Assembly: GCF_008831285.2 (NCBI RefSeq) | Contig: NC_045140.1 | Span: 25,128,131-25,192,130, forward strand | Origin: Nymphaea colorata | Lineage: Eukaryota > Streptophyta > Magnoliopsida > Nymphaeales > Nymphaeaceae | DNA length: 64,000 nucleotides | Reading direction: 5' to 3' | Part shown: positions 45,595 to 59,063 of the stretch, in pieces | Position numbering within the stretch: the first letter of the stretch is position 1 | Layout of the letters: each line of letters opens with the position of its first letter | Position numbers and translations under genes: made by a program | Notes under the pieces: generated by a model | Told to the model about the DNA's origin: nothing | What the model saw: the letters and a program-made list of their open reading frames with translations, nothing else | Databases searched by the model: none

Positions 45595-48500
45595 GTGCGA
45601 CTCCATTTATCAAAAGTTTACTACTCATACGAGATAACACATGCAGTGGGGCAATTGCAGGAATTCCTTGTAAAGGTTCATTTGTCAGTGCTACTGAGAG
45701 ACACAGGGAGAGAGAGAGAGGGGATTTCGAATTAATTCAAATGAAACCATGAAAAGGAAAACGCAATTTCTTAGCGGGAACGGTAGAAAAAGAAGAAAAG
45801 AATTAGAAAATACGGGGGTTTTAGCGTATAAAATGGAAGATTCTATTGGTGCATGCAAGACAAGCAGAAGAACCCGCGTCTTCTGTTTCAGTGTTTCCAC
45901 CATGATCTCACTCTTCCCATTTCTTTTATTCCGTTTCCACTCTGTGATTTGCTTCTCGATGGACCCCCCGGCCACTCTTCCCCTTCCTCTCATGCTCGTT
46001 GCCTTCGCCCTCTGTCCTCCATCATATTTCTTTAAGACAAGTAGCCTCTCCCTTTGCTTCTGTACTTTTCCTACGTCCCATTAAAAAAACTTGTTGCTTA
46101 AAGTCGAAGAAAATAAAGTCAAGCCTGCTTTATAGAAAAAACAGCAACAGCAATAGCTGTATACCGTGGCTATTTCCAAATTTACTGACTAATGATATCC
46201 CTCGGAGGAAACTCCGACATGCCGGACACAGAATTCTCTCCTCTCTATCTGACACGCATCTGCATACAGACATTGACACAAAACCTCGTAAAATAATCTG
46301 TATTCTGCCAGAATTTCTCGTGCTTGACCATGTCCACTTCGAGGGCTGCTGGATCTTGCAAACCAGAAAAATTAGACACTTACTCCAAGTAGAATTCCAT
46401 TTGATAAAAAAATGACAAAACCCTCAAATTAGATCTCGGCCATTTGCTATTCTGTTATAATCGACCGGCAGGAACCATAAATGTTATATACTATATATGT
46501 AATTAGGTCTCTACCTACTTATTGATGACTTTGTGTTGCATACTATATATGTAATTAGGATGACTTTGTGTTATATACTATATATGTAAGTAGGTCTATA
46601 ACATATGTTCAAGATAAATAATATGAGTATTATGCCCATTAACAGATAAACTCATTTGACGGTTCAAAGCTCGCTACATATAAAGTTGATTTATAACGTT
46701 AAAAATGTTAATTATAAGATTTTATATAAGCCTACCCTTTTAAAGATAATTTTACACATGGCAAACCATCAATCAAGTTGCACATACGACTTATAACTAA
46801 TTTACATAAATCTAATATTTACTCAATGCACATATTCTAAGTCATATGATATAATAATATAGAGGAAGTTGAGATCGCATCAATATCGCTTCAGATTTGA
46901 TGACTCTCATATTACCATCTAAAATGTTGGTAAGAAAAGGCAATTATGGGCTGTTACCGCCTCAAAGGACAACCTGTGATCAGTTGTTTAATCCATTTGA
47001 TCCATTCTTCAAAATGTTTGGACTTTCATGGCGTCCTATATATATATATATGATGTTATAATTTTTTTTTGTTTGCATTTGGAAAAACGGGTTCGGCCAA
47101 CTATCAAAGTAGCCATAGGAATGCTTTTAGCTATAGTTAAACAGAAACTAGTTTTCTTTTGGTTGACATGAATTTTAATGCAAATCGCTAACATGGCATC
47201 GATCACTACGAGATTACCACATAACCAGCCAGATCCACGACCATGCTTTTGACAGCAAGGTGCCGTCCATGAAATAAAGGTTCTCATGGACTCTCAGGGA
47301 TAATTCGTCAACCAGAAGCGCAACTACCACTGTAGGATATGACTCCCCTGCCATCTCAGATGTTCTCTAATTTGAAGCCAGCTCTGCTATTACTCATCTT
47401 CTTTCTGATATGATCATATCCTTCTGCTTTGAAATTTGATTGTTAACATCTCCCTTTTTGCATGTGCCTGCCGGCTGCCTTGTAAAAGTTCAAAAATGGA
47501 ATTCCAGTGTCTGATCCAAGGCTAAATCCTCAATTCTGCCTTTCCATTTCCCATCACAGATATAAGCGTATGAATCATGCCCGCTTCTTATACTGATTAT
47601 GTCCAGCTGGTTTATTATCCCTTGATATACAGACAAGAAAGGACCGACAAGCAACCAAAATAAGACATGGTAAATATCCATATCCTAACAGAAAAAGTTT
47701 ACTATTCCAACAGATTAAAAGAATTCGCGCAGGAAAAAGCGAAGATAAAACTGGACAGCAAAATCAACTAAAAAAAGATCACGACTTGAAGGCCAGATAT
47801 AAATTCTACACTATTTATGGAAATTGGGTACTTAATTTGTTGAATTACGTTGTTCGTGCTATTTAAATCAGTCCTGTACTTAGCTCCCTTGGATCAAAAA
47901 AGAATCTGCAGAATGCTACACGTTGATGGGATGTCGGCATGCATGAGTTGACGGATGCGTGGCTCCATTTTGCGATTACATCTGAAGTTAAGGGCAGGCA
48001 AGGGCGCGTGTTTGCAGTCAAGGACAATGCTAGATCTTCAGAATCCTAGAAGCATGGCGTCGTCCGAATCCTCCAGAATTTTCAAATTTTTCCTAAAATA
48101 TCATAGAAAAGACCACTTCTTTTCTGAGTTTGAACTTTGAATATGTTCCTTCGTAAGACGCTTGTCAAGCACCTGGATATCCTGGGGTACTCCACTTTTC
48201 AGAAGGTTTCAAGTACGGGCTATGAACGTCTCTTTGATGTTCTGCGATGTGGTGGTTCCACAAGTTTGACCTAGGGAAAAGACTGAGGTGTCATTTGAAA
48301 ACCAAAGTCGGGGAGAGGTCGGCTAAAGCCAACGAGGGACATCTTGGTCACTTCGACGTGTTATGTACTACCCTCAAATCCAGGGGAAAATATTGCATAG
48401 TATTGGATGTCTCACTTTTCTGCATATTTAACAGCTCCGTTCTTTCACTCTCGAGATGACAATCAATCTCACATGACCAGAATGCTGCACTAACCCTAAC

Positions 48501-49185
48501 TGGAAGAATCCTTTCGTCATTTAAGGTGATCAAAATCTACGGACATTAGCTGTTCATGAGTTAACCAACATGCGTGGCAGTCAGCTTGAACTCGTGGTAA
48601 AAGCGAATTATCATTATTTCAGCAGGCAAAGTCCATGCATGTAACTGGTTTCATGTGTATTGAAGACCATGATCATGATTTACTGATTAAAAAAAAAAAT
48701 CAGATCGGCAAAGTTCATTTCGTTGGGAGGCCATTCAGCGTTTCAGCAACTTTGTCGGAGTGTTTAAATACAATTTCCCTCATGAGACACAAGAAGAGAA
48801 GGGGATGGATGGTGTCTGCTGAATTTGTAAAAGGACAAGCAAATTCTTTCGTTGGAAAACTGACATACATATCGATAAGTTGATACCGCTAAGTCGGGGA
48901 CAAGCTTTGAGACAGAGAGAGGAGTTTGTTCTGAAAGTTCCACAGTGTGGAAGATAAAGAAAAGGAAAAAGGAGAAAACAAGAAAGAAAAAGGTTGCAGG
49001 TTGAAAACATTCATTCCAGTCAGGTAGCTAGATTAGGGTCAAGAGGAGAGAATAAGGGAATTGGGTCTGTAGGGTCCACAAGTTGGGAAACCCCACAAGC
49101 ATTAAAAAGGGGGACTGTCAGTGGTGAGAGAAGTTGTCCCCAGCAACTCAGTGGGGTCTACAGCCATTGCTGCTGAAGTTTTTCC

Positions 49186-49193
49186 TATAAAAG
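49186..49193 (+). promoter_or_regulatory. TATA box of the MYB gene
   Basis: TATAAAAG lies 126 bp upstream of the MYB start codon, which predicts a start site near 49218 and a leader of about 95 nt. The leader carries an AAACCCTA telobox-like motif at about 49245. There is no other ATG between the predicted start site and the MYB start. Confidence 0.65.
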
Positions 49194-49311
49194 TCGGTCG
49201 CTGCGTATTGCCTTTACAGGATCATCCTGGAGTCGGCCTGAGAAAAACCCTAGAAAGCTGAGAAAGAAGGTAGCCAGAAGGAGGGTGGGTAGAGAGGAAG
49301 ATCGCTGAGAG

Positions 49312-49630
49312 ATGGGGAGAGCTCCTTGCTGTGATAAGGCGAACGTTAAGAAGGGGCCATGGTCGCCGGAGGAGGACGCAAAGCTCAAGGCTTACATTGA
49401 GCAGTATGGGACTGGAGGAAACTGGATTGCGCTTCCTCAAAAGATTGGTAAGGAGGAGAGGAACTCTGATATTCGATCCACAGCAGTCACCACCTTCTAA
49501 TACTGCCTCCTCAAACTCTTCCTACACCATGTTCTTCTTTATTTATTCCAAGTGTTTTTGACATGGTTATGGTCGCCTTTCCCGTCCAGGGATCTCCCCC
49601 CTCTCTCTAGACCAAAAAAGAAACAAATAG

Positions 49631-49664
<34 letters not shown>

Positions 49665-50885
49665 CCTCTCAATCTCTCTCAATCTCCAGTGATTATGTGC
49701 TCATAGTCATACCGATGAAATCAATTACTCGTCTTCCTTCTTGCTTCTGATTCCTCGTTGGTCGTGGTGCAGTTCTCTAATCTCTCTCCCTTTCTCTCTC
49801 TTTCTCTCTCTCCACGCCACACACATAGATCATTATCATTTGCATTGATCACTATCGTTCTGCTTACATAGGCCTAAAGAGATGCGGGAAGAGTTGCAGG
49901 CTTAGATGGTTGAATTACTTGAGGCCCAACATCAAGCACGGGGGCTTCTCTGAGGAAGAGGACAACATCATCTGCAGCCTCTACATAAGCATCGGCAGCA
50001 GGTTGCGATCCCGTTTCATTCCCTTCCCTCAATTTTGCATTAACTTTTTTCACTTTTCTTTAGTTTCGAGCCATCTTCTCCACTCTTTGCCTGCTCTTCG
50101 CTTCCTGTATCTTCTAAGGTTCTAATTTTCACGAGTGCAGGTGGTCAATTATTGCTGCTCAATTGCCTGGCCGGACGGATAACGACATCAAGAATTACTG
50201 GAACACCAGACTCAAGAAGAAACTCCTTGGAAAGCGCAAGGATTCTCAGTCTCGTCGTCTCTCATCTGCCATTAACCAAGATTCCAAGGAAGATGATGCC
50301 CTCACCGACCTATCCTCAGTGGTGGCACAGACAGGCATGCAATCCTTGAGCTCGTCTGCCTTGGAAAGGATGCAACTCCACATGCAACTTCTCCAGAACC
50401 CATATTCCCTCTTCAATCCCCTCTCGAGATTCCACACGAGTGGGAGCAATCCATTCTTGGATGCAAATCTTCCTACTCTGCAGAACCAACTAGTTGAGAA
50501 CCACAATTTTGCAGATGGGTTCGAGAGCCTTAGTGCAACTTCAGGAGAACAGATCGTGAACAATGTTGCTAAAGAGAATTCCTTTAATGGGTTTTCGTCA
50601 TCCAGTTCTGCCACCCACAATGGAAGCTGCAGTTCTCAGGACGCAGTCCAAAACTTCGAACAGATTGAGGGGTTTCCTGCAGAGCTCCAGGACCTGGTCT
50701 ACCCCAACAACGAACACATAGATGGATTAGAATACGTGAAGGAAATAGAAGGCGCCAATGACGGCATGATGTGGTGGGGTAGTGATTCTGATCAAAAGAA
50801 TGTTGCTTCTTGGGATTCAACTTCCATTCTGCAACCGGAAGGCTTCCACTTCCAAGATTTTGGAATGGAGTATGGTCTTCTATAG
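49312..50885 (+). CDS. R2R3-MYB transcription factor, MYB36/RAX (subgroup 14) type
   Basis: A nuclear DNA-binding transcription factor. Exons 49312-49447, 49872-50001 and 50141-50885 join in frame to 336 aa, with the two introns at the standard R2R3-MYB positions. It begins [18 protein letters not shown]2 shows Trp17, Trp38 and Trp58; R3 shows Phe71, Trp90 and Trp109. The recognition region [17 protein letters not shown] and the R3 stretch ending [17 protein letters not shown] match subgroup 14, which contains Arabidopsis MYB36 (Casparian-strip differentiation), MYB68/84/87 and the RAX axillary-meristem regulators. I see no bHLH-binding motif in R3. The C-terminal half (after about residue 125) is Ser/Asn-rich and acidic, suggesting a transcriptional activation region. 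Neighbouring gene order favours MYB36 (see findings). Assignment within the subgroup is an inference. Confidence 0.94.
49633..49662. repeat. (CT)n microsatellite in MYB intron 1
   Basis: About 30 bp of alternating CT within the first MYB intron (49448-49871); a second CT-rich run lies at about 49782-49811. The tracts lie well upstream of the acceptor. Confidence 0.93.
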
Positions 50886-50974
50886 TCAGTGAGATTATTA
50901 GGTTGTCTGATAGCTAAAGTCTGACAGTCATTATGTAAATCCAGTGAATAATGCAGTGTTGGTATCAAAGTCGT

Positions 50975-50980
50975 AATAAA
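50975..50980 (+). terminator. poly(A) signal of the MYB gene
   Basis: AATAAA lies about 90 nt after the MYB stop codon in T-rich DNA, a typical near-upstream polyadenylation element. The actual cleavage site cannot be seen. Confidence 0.55.
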
Positions 50981-50985
50981 ACTCT

Positions 50986-53900
50986 AAACTATCTTATGAG
51001 TTTGTACAATTTATGGATACTACGATTGGTGGTGGTTCATCTTCTTTTTATCAAAATACATCTTAATTTTTTATGTCAGTATGGTGTTTATTCATTTCGT
51101 TTCTTCTTTTACATCTAGAGTTCTTGACTCTATTTGAAGTTAGCGTTACACAAAGTAAACGAGGAGACATTCTTTCTACTCCCACAGAAATTGAACGGAT
51201 TGCTTTGATCAGAAACTTGTCGTTGCACCAAGAGAGAGACCAACAAACAGATAATGCTCATAAAAGGTAATTCATTTGCGAATTTCTGTATCTGATTCGT
51301 TTATTTTATTGAAATGCAGACGACGGTAAACTGAAAGTCGAAAGGCATACACATTTTAATTAATTTCATCCACATGCAAGGTATGTTGGTTTTAATAATT
51401 GCATATTCTATTTAATTTCAGTCAGATGATGTGTTTTGTTTATTCATTGGCCTTATGGGTGCAGACATGATTGCGATAAAAAGGTTCTAGGGCTAGAAGG
51501 TGCTTCCTTCAACATCCAAATGAAAAGGTTCAAATACTAAAAGATGATTACCCTCTGTGAGTGCGTTTCCAGGACTTACACATGTAGGGAATTGGAGTTT
51601 AGCTAATTGAACAAGGAATCGCAGTTTGCATAAAATACTGTTCAGTATTTTCATCTTTTCGTGATCAGTATTTGTTACCTTTGTCTAAATTGATTTGGTA
51701 CTTAAGCGGTGATATTCCTTTCCACCATATAACAACTAAATGTTAGACAGAAATTTCCAAATTTCCATTTTTCATGTCAGTCTGCTCTCTAAAATTGCTT
51801 AAAAATAATGATGCATCTGGTAGTTTCCTACTTACCGTGTGGTTACTTTTACGGTTATCATAGAAAGTAGGTACCTAGGAATTGAAATTATTGCCAAGAG
51901 ACAAGCATGTGGACTAAGAGTGTGCCCTTTTGAATCTACACAAATAGGACTAGTATTGCGGCTGATAGGTTTGCTCCAATCTCTCAAAGTTACAAGAAAC
52001 ACTTCAGGTCTACAAATTCGTGATAAATTCTTGGTTAATTTTGATAGTTCGACATACAACAAACTTCTGCCCTTAAAAACCATCGACTTTCCTCCATTGA
52101 GATAGATCTCTTTATGTTAGCTCTACAAAGTGTTCAGCTTCGGACAAATCTAAGAGCTAAAATGCTGTTTGTCTCTGACCCACTTGCTCAAGAAGATGGG
52201 ACTGTGCGGAACTCTGACTTGCACCATATAACTTTAACTGCCAATTTATCTAATTTTTTAATTAAACGAAACGATTCTTGAACCTGACATACCAGTGTAT
52301 AATTTCCTTAATCAATCAAGGTATCAAGATTGGACCTGTATTTTAGAAAAATACAGGGTTATATTGTTAGAAGAGTGGATGCTAGAGTTGAAAGATGACG
52401 ACGACGAACTTCCTTTACCGGACTGAAGCTTTCTTGATTCTTAATTGGCTGCTTCTCATTTAATCATTTATTTCTTCGTTTTAATGAAGAAGACTAAATG
52501 TTTCACTTATTTTCACTTCTATCAGGTTGACTGTGCATGGAATCTGAATTTACAAAAGTTTTGACAGGGTTTCTACCTCTACAGGTCGAGTAACGGGGTC
52601 TCTCCCTCAATAATCTGGTACAAGTACTTTCTCATTTGTTCCTGCACAAGGTGGTATATATCTTTTGTGTAGAAAATAGTGTTGCTTTGCATGAATTGAC
52701 AGTATCACTTTTCCATGAGCCTTTGCACATGCATGCTTGATAAAGAAAAAGTGATATGCATTTTCTAGATCTAGAAATAGAAAAACTAAGATCCCAAAAG
52801 GAAACCTAGATTGAAAAGCAATAAAAGCAAGACTGTCATTCTTTTCAATTCCAATGTATAACCTGATCTTGCACAGGCAAATGAAACCTAATGTGTGAGA
52901 AAGCTAGTGGAAATCCCTTATGGTCTATTACTTTGACAGAAAGAAACTAAAATCCTCGCCAGGATGCCAAGGAAATGTGGCAGTGCTCTTATACCTTCTC
53001 ATGGCAGGCATGCTCACCCATTTGAGCATGCACGTAACTGACCGGTTTTAACAACACATCATGCATCATTATTCCTCACTTAGAGTATGCGTTTCTTACT
53101 TGAGAATTGAAGATCATAAAGAGAATTGGTCTCAAATTTCTAAGTATTTCATATCTAGTATGTACGTAGTTAAAAAATTTCATGGTACATGCATGTGAGA
53201 ACTTCAGCTTTTGGATGCAAATTTTACCAATGTCAAAGATGAATCGGCATCATACTCAAGGGAAATAGAAGCCAAAATTTCACATCAACGATGTGCTAGT
53301 ACATACGTAAGGAAAAAATTATGATGATCACAGCTTACATTGTTGCTAGCTGCGACAATATTCTCCCCCCCCCCCTGTCCATTACTTTGCGTCGTCTTAG
53401 GTCCATTTCTCCCGTCTTGTGTGTGTGTGTGTGTCTCTCTCTCTCTTTCTTTTCCTTTTCTTGGATAAGTTATCTAGGATAAGGAGATCACCAGTTTATC
53501 CTGAGAGAGAAGCACAGCCAGTATTGAGTTCTCGCCCTCCAAATACCTAACGATGTTCAGCTCAATTCCCTGGCCCGGTACTGGAGCCCCAACTTGTTAG
53601 CTTAGATAGGTCGGACCATTTCTGGGTTTGTCTATATGTACACAGTGAAAACAAGTAAGATCCGCTAAAGCTGGTAGTCTGAACCAATCCGAATTAAGGC
53701 TGTTCGCCTGCCAGGGGAGATGCGAACCGTCTCTCCGTTTATGCTTCTACATAGAAGAAAGATAGATCATAAGTTTCTCTCAAGAACTTGAGTATATGTG
53801 TTCAAAAGTTGAAGAATATATCTTTCACGAGCAGGAGACCACAGAAAGGAGATTATTCTCTACAGATATTGTTTACTCGTCATATATATGGCACGTTACA

Positions 53901-56059
53901 AGGATTGCTTTATTTGCATTGTGATTGTGGTGACAGGTGGAGAGTTGGAGTTTAAAGTGTTATAAGAAGCCTGGAATTTGAAGTGTTTCCTTTAATTTCT
54001 CTACAGTAATTCAAATAGGGAAAACGAGTTCCACTTGCAATGGTTTCTAAATACATGCAAAGATACTACTATTGCAACTCTTAGGGAAATCGAAGCTATG
54101 GTCGTGTGCAAGTGAGAGAAATATTGATTAATATTAGTAAAGTAGTACTCCAACCGGATATTGGAACCAGTACAAAGTAACATGAAACAACGAAAGGTTG
54201 CCGAGCTCCTCGATAGAACAAGTCATTCCTACTCAACCAAATGCTACGTCAAACTGTAAACAGCTAACAATGCCATGGCCGTCTTCCTCGATTCTGCCCA
54301 TTTTTAGCTCACTTGGTCCACATAAAATATCCTCCATTACTGTTTTTTTTTTTTCTTTTGGCACCTAAGTGACATCTACTAGGCACGAACGAATTAACCA
54401 ATCCTTAATTTTTAGATTTTGCTTTGTCTAAATTCTGTTTTGTAAAATCAACCAAACTAAGGCATTGAAACCTTTAAAGCATCAACCGAAAGAACTGGTA
54501 AATGTGGCGCCACAAGGATCATTTGGTAGGAAAGACATTCCGTGAGTGTGTGGTTCATGGAACATTAGAACTAATATTTTATGAATCTGCCCTAATCTTT
54601 GGGCAGTTATTGGGACACTCATAGAATATTTTTGCTTCCAAACTATTCCTAAGATACTTTATATATATATATATATATATCGATCGTAACAACAGCCAAC
54701 AATAGTGCCCGGTGCAAATAATAGACAGTTAAATTTGAGTGCAATTTGGGTCAGGTTTCAAGTTGATACAAGCCATTTATGCTGATATTTTTTGTTATGG
54801 TTTCTTATGAATGTGGGTTTGTTTGTGTGATGATTACCAGTTTAATCTTGTTCGGATGATAGGCATCATCGTTTTATTTTCTCTAGCTACCTCCCAGCAA
54901 TCAAAACAGTGTTTAAATGTAAATACTTTCAAAGATAAAGCGAATTAGAGCACAAATATTTCAGAACCTCTGGAAAACTTCGAAGCTCAGACCCGACCAG
55001 CATAATTACTTGGACCTAGTTTTTGATGACTTGGATATATAGATTTTCCGGAGAACTGTTGCTGGGTGGTTGCCCCGGAAAAATGAGGTCGGGTTGCCAA
55101 CTCGAATCCAAGTTAATTTAGTGTTCAAATCCCTTTTGTTGGTTAGCATTCGGGTAAATAAAATTTCAGGCTCAAACCCGATCCACAAAAGCGAAATAAG
55201 ATCTAACAATATCACATGGATCATGAGATGAGGGACGGGCTGCCGGATTTCTAATTCGAACTAGCTAGCTAGCTAGCTTTATCAAAGTGGTAAGATTGAT
55301 CTGTATTGCCTTCAATATTTTCGGGCTGGGTGATGTACGACATTCATAGTAATGGATCTAGATCTCCGTTACACAATTAAATCGCGACTCGGGTATGGTA
55401 CTCTCAAGTTGTATATATCCATAAAAAGGTCATTGGTTGTTGTCACAAACAAAACCGTCTGTTCTAACATAAGAAGCTGTTTCTTTCACTTTCCTTACAT
55501 CATTCACATTTTCATATCTACTTTTGCTTTGATACAGATTTTTCTAAATGATCTAAAAATGTAAAGAAGTCGCGAGATTCAGGAGACGATGAGATCTTGA
55601 CGATTTGAATTGCTTAGCCAAGCCAATGATCCGAAGCCCTTCATGATCAAGTTTCTTTGTTCCTGTGTCGGATTGATTGCCTGACGAGCAGGGGCGGAGC
55701 CAAGGGGGCCGTATGGGCTCTGATCCCACTTCAATTTTTTTTTAAAAAAATTACATGTAAAATTAAAAAAAAAAGTGTCATCTTTTAAGTTATTATCTTG
55801 CCCATCGTGCATGGGAGAAAAAAATAAGAGAGGCCAAATATTGTTTCAAATCAAAGAGGCAAAACATACTTTTTATAATTTTTATATAAGATGAATGATT
55901 TTTTTAATTGACATTTAAATTATTAAAAAATATATATTTTAACGGGGCCATGGCCTATGCTCAATTTTCTCTTGTCCGGCTTCAAGGACCTGGGCCGAGG
56001 AACTTAGAATTCTCGCCGGTGATTTGATTTGCCAAGGATTTGAACCGGGTAGCCGTGCA
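50986..56059. other. intergenic region downstream of the MYB gene
   Basis: No coding exon is recognised. It holds an 11-C run at 53365-53375 beside (TG)n(TC)n, an (AT)n run at 54660-54680, a CTAG palindromic run at about 55259-55278 and, at the right end, a GGGGCGGAGCC-type remnant. Confidence 0.6.
55689..55980. mobile_element. probable truncated hAT-like MITE of the CAGGGGCGGAGCC type
   Basis: The left end CAGGGGCGGAGCCAAGGGGG matches a terminal sequence I recall for many plant hAT-related MITEs, followed by an AT-rich body and a GC-richer right part (GGGGCCATGGCC at about 55944). A matching right terminus and an 8-bp duplication are not found, so the boundary is approximate. Confidence 0.4.
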
Positions 56060-56237
56060 TAGGGGTGCACAACTAGTCAAGTTACTCGAACTCGACTCAT
56101 TTAAGCTCGACTCGCAAGTTAAACGAGCTGCTTCATTAATTAATGCTTCATTAATTAAACGAGTCGAGCTCGAGTTGACCAGTCGACTCAATTAGTTAAT
56201 CGAGCAGAGTTCGAGTTCACTTGAGTGAACTCGATAG
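56060..56237. mobile_element. truncated TCGAG-rich hAT-like element
   Basis: It starts TAGGGGTGCACAACTAG, close to the termini of the elements at 1715 and 58622, and continues with CGAACTCGACTC, GAGTCGAGCTCGAG and similar words. The opposite terminus is missing, so the right border is estimated. Confidence 0.5.
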
Positions 56238-58613
56238 TTCTCAATCCGCTATCTGAATCCAGATCTGAATAGCAGCGGATGCCGTAATACTGTAAAACGA
56301 TTTACCTTTTGTTTCTTCTGTACAATATTCCTTTGGAAATATCCGAAATGTGGCTACCCGCTTTGATTGGTACGAGTAATAATGGGTCCAACAAATCAAG
56401 CCTGGACCACAACAGGTCCGGTTCAAATTTTCCAACCCGCATTAACTCCAAATATGGATGCAATTTTGGACTCCATCTGATATGATACCGTTGAGTCTGG
56501 GCCCGAAGATTGGGTGGGAAGAATCCTTTTCATGTTGAGTTTCATATTGATCTGAATCAGGTCCGGCCAAAAGCATAGATCCAAATCTAAATTAAAGCAG
56601 AATCTGACGACACGAGGTGCAGATTCAAATGAAGCCCCTCTTCAAATCTTGTGCTCATATGTGGAAATTGAGTGTAGAAAATTTCACTGCGTAGGAGCTA
56701 CAAAAATTTGACAATGACATTGTTGTTGGCTTACAAATTAAGACTTTCAAGGACATTTTTACCGTGTACCAGCTCTTAGCTGCGGGTTTTTTCTATAACG
56801 TTCATGGTGATTGACATACTTTTCAAGCCTCAATTTATGGGACAAACTGTTACTACAATCGCAGCACCAAGTTCATAGTACGCCATCTCCATTCTAGGCC
56901 TCAACGCAACCTTGGACCTTCGATGCAGAAAGGAAGGAAAGAAGGAGAGGGGAGCCGGTGCCGGCCGGCGGCGGCTTTCCCGGTCACTTTGAAGAAAGAA
57001 GAAAAATCTACTCATCAATGTGGGATATTCTAGTTCCTCAATCCATGCGTTAAAGTTAAATTCTCGACTTGACAGGAGTTTTTCTCATTGGACTTTATCT
57101 GGTAGAACGTTGAACTTACGAAAAATGGAAAGTATCAGGGAATTTTGGGTTAAATGATATGATATTCTAATTTTTCATCCTTAAGATTCTTGCTAATACT
57201 GTCTTGTAAATGAGTTTCTGACTATTTGTGGTAGTAAAAATTGTGTCAATTTTATGGTTCACAATCGAACAAGAAAAATAGTGTGACTCTATTCAGTGAA
57301 TGTAACCCTTTTGAGCTAAGCCAGCGCTGTGACATCTTTCCTAATCACTCTTTCTACATCTTCATTTTTTAAGATCATCATCGCTAACATGCCAGATGAT
57401 CTTACTCTCAGTGTAGTTAAACGTGATGACGATAATAAAGCATGTCGAGATAAAAAAATCTTACGAACTTGAGGACAAATGGCTGCCCGGATAGAAGCCA
57501 AACAGAAAAAGTGAGGACAGATTTGTCCTGTAGAAATGCCAACTTGCTGCATAGTGTTTGGTATCAACTACTTATTTTTTACCATCGCAGGAGCAAAGTA
57601 ATTTTTTTCAACCATTTACTGCACCCACGAGGCCAAGGTCAGCGTAGCTCAGCCGGACTTGAGCGGCCGGAACCTAGCTCATGGGGAGCCTAGTCTAGAC
57701 TAGACACAGACAACATCGAGCCGGCTTGTTGATTAAGAAATCTACCAACTTCCTACAGCTAGAGCCTAGAAGAAGAAGAAAACAGGAGCGGCCAGTTTTC
57801 TATGCAAATCCAGTAAAATTTTGAAAAATTATGATCTAAGTGCTCACATTTTTTTCCGAGATCACAGATTCCGGCAGTTTTTGTTTTATTTATTTCTTAT
57901 CGGAACCCCGATGTTCACTGGCATCTGCCATATAGGCCAAAACTCCTCTGCTCGTAGTCAGGTTGAATGACATAAACGCAGATATTAGAAAATTATACAT
58001 GTTGTTTGAAAGGAATAGCATTGAAGAGTTTGAAAATGCATGTTTTTTTTAATTTGAAGCCTTCTTTTTTTATCGTTACAGGGCATGTTATGGTAAGGGC
58101 GGAATTAGAAATTTTTGGTTAAGAAATACTGGCAATAAATTTAAAATTTTTAATAGACATTAACATGTAAATGAAAAAATTTATTCTAAAATTTTTCAAT
58201 GTAAAAATAAATATATAAGCCTGTGAAAGCGAAAATTTCGGCGAAAAAAGTTAATTGGGGACGTGATATTTTTCCACGCACGCGTTTTTCATTATCTCCT
58301 TATAGTTAATTAAGTGATTAGGATGCTAATTCCACGGCTAGAAATGTCCCACTCAACTTGAAGGAGAAATCTTGATACGATAAGTCCAGAGTTAGGTAAG
58401 GAAGCACAACTTGGATGCTGAAGTTGTAAAGATACATGAAATATAGTAAGCAATATTTTCTCTGAAAACGGGCATTGATATATACGAGTTTTACTTACCC
58501 TATTATAAAAGGAGAGATAATATGATGCATTGACATGACAAGGTGTGTTATGTATTAGAGACTAAGCATGCAGCACCGACCGTCGCTGCATGGGCATTAA
58601 CATCAACGGGTGC
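56238..58613. other. intergenic, no gene seen
   Basis: No recognisable exon on either strand. Short frames lack domains. A GGGCGGAATTAG-type repeat remnant lies at about 58098. Confidence 0.6.
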
Positions 58614-58621
58614 CTGTTAAG

Positions 58622-59063
58622 TAGGGCTGCACACGAGCCGAGTCGAGCTCGAGCTTGCCCAGCTCGAGCTCGACTCGACTCAACGAGCTCGAGCTCGAAC
58701 TCGACTCGAACTCGAGTCGAGCTACCTAACACAAGCTCGAGCTTGACTCGATTAAATAAAGTCGAGCTCGAGCTCGACTCGATTAACTCGATTAGCTCGT
58801 CTAAATAAAATATGATCCTTCTTTTTAAAATATCTAGTAAATTTCATGACGTGGGATGAAATTTGTTTACTCATCGAGTATAAACGAGTCGAGTCGAGTA
58901 TAAACGAGTCGAGTTCTTAAAACTCGAACTCGACTCGTTTACTCATTCGAGTTTCATTGTAAGCTCGAACTCGACTCGTTTATAAACGAGTCGAGCTCGA
59001 GCCAAGTTTAACCGGGCGAGTTCGAGTCGAGCCCGAGCTGGCTCGACTCGTTGTGCAGCCCTA
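58622..59063. mobile_element. hAT-like MITE, 442 bp, TCGAG-rich, with perfect 8-bp target duplication
   Basis: CTGTTAAG flanks both sides (58614-58621 and 59064-59071). Both ends, read inward, begin with the identical 12 bases TAGGGCTGCACA. Much of the interior is built from GAGCTCGAG, GACTCG and CGAGTCGAG words on both strands, with a short AT-rich centre. There is no coding capacity. An 8-bp duplication and TAGGG ends indicate mobilisation by a hAT transposase encoded elsewhere. Confidence 0.88.

Larger units (their letters stand above)
42950..49185. other. intergenic region upstream of the MYB gene
   Basis: No gene is recognised. It contains a (CA)n(TA)n microsatellite, further (TA)n at 43436-43459, GA repeats at 45569-45594, and an imperfect triplication of an ACTATATATGTAATTAGG unit at about 46487-46593. 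The 2 kb before the MYB TATA box should include its promoter. Confidence 0.6.

Noticed and set aside
45749..46084. 111-codon frame with hydrophobic stretch
   Set aside because: The hydrophobicity comes from T-rich DNA, it lies downstream of a GA microsatellite, and no family is recognised.
53365..53375. C tract beside (TG)n(TC)n as a regulatory element
   Set aside because: It lies far from any recognised gene and is best described as low-complexity DNA.
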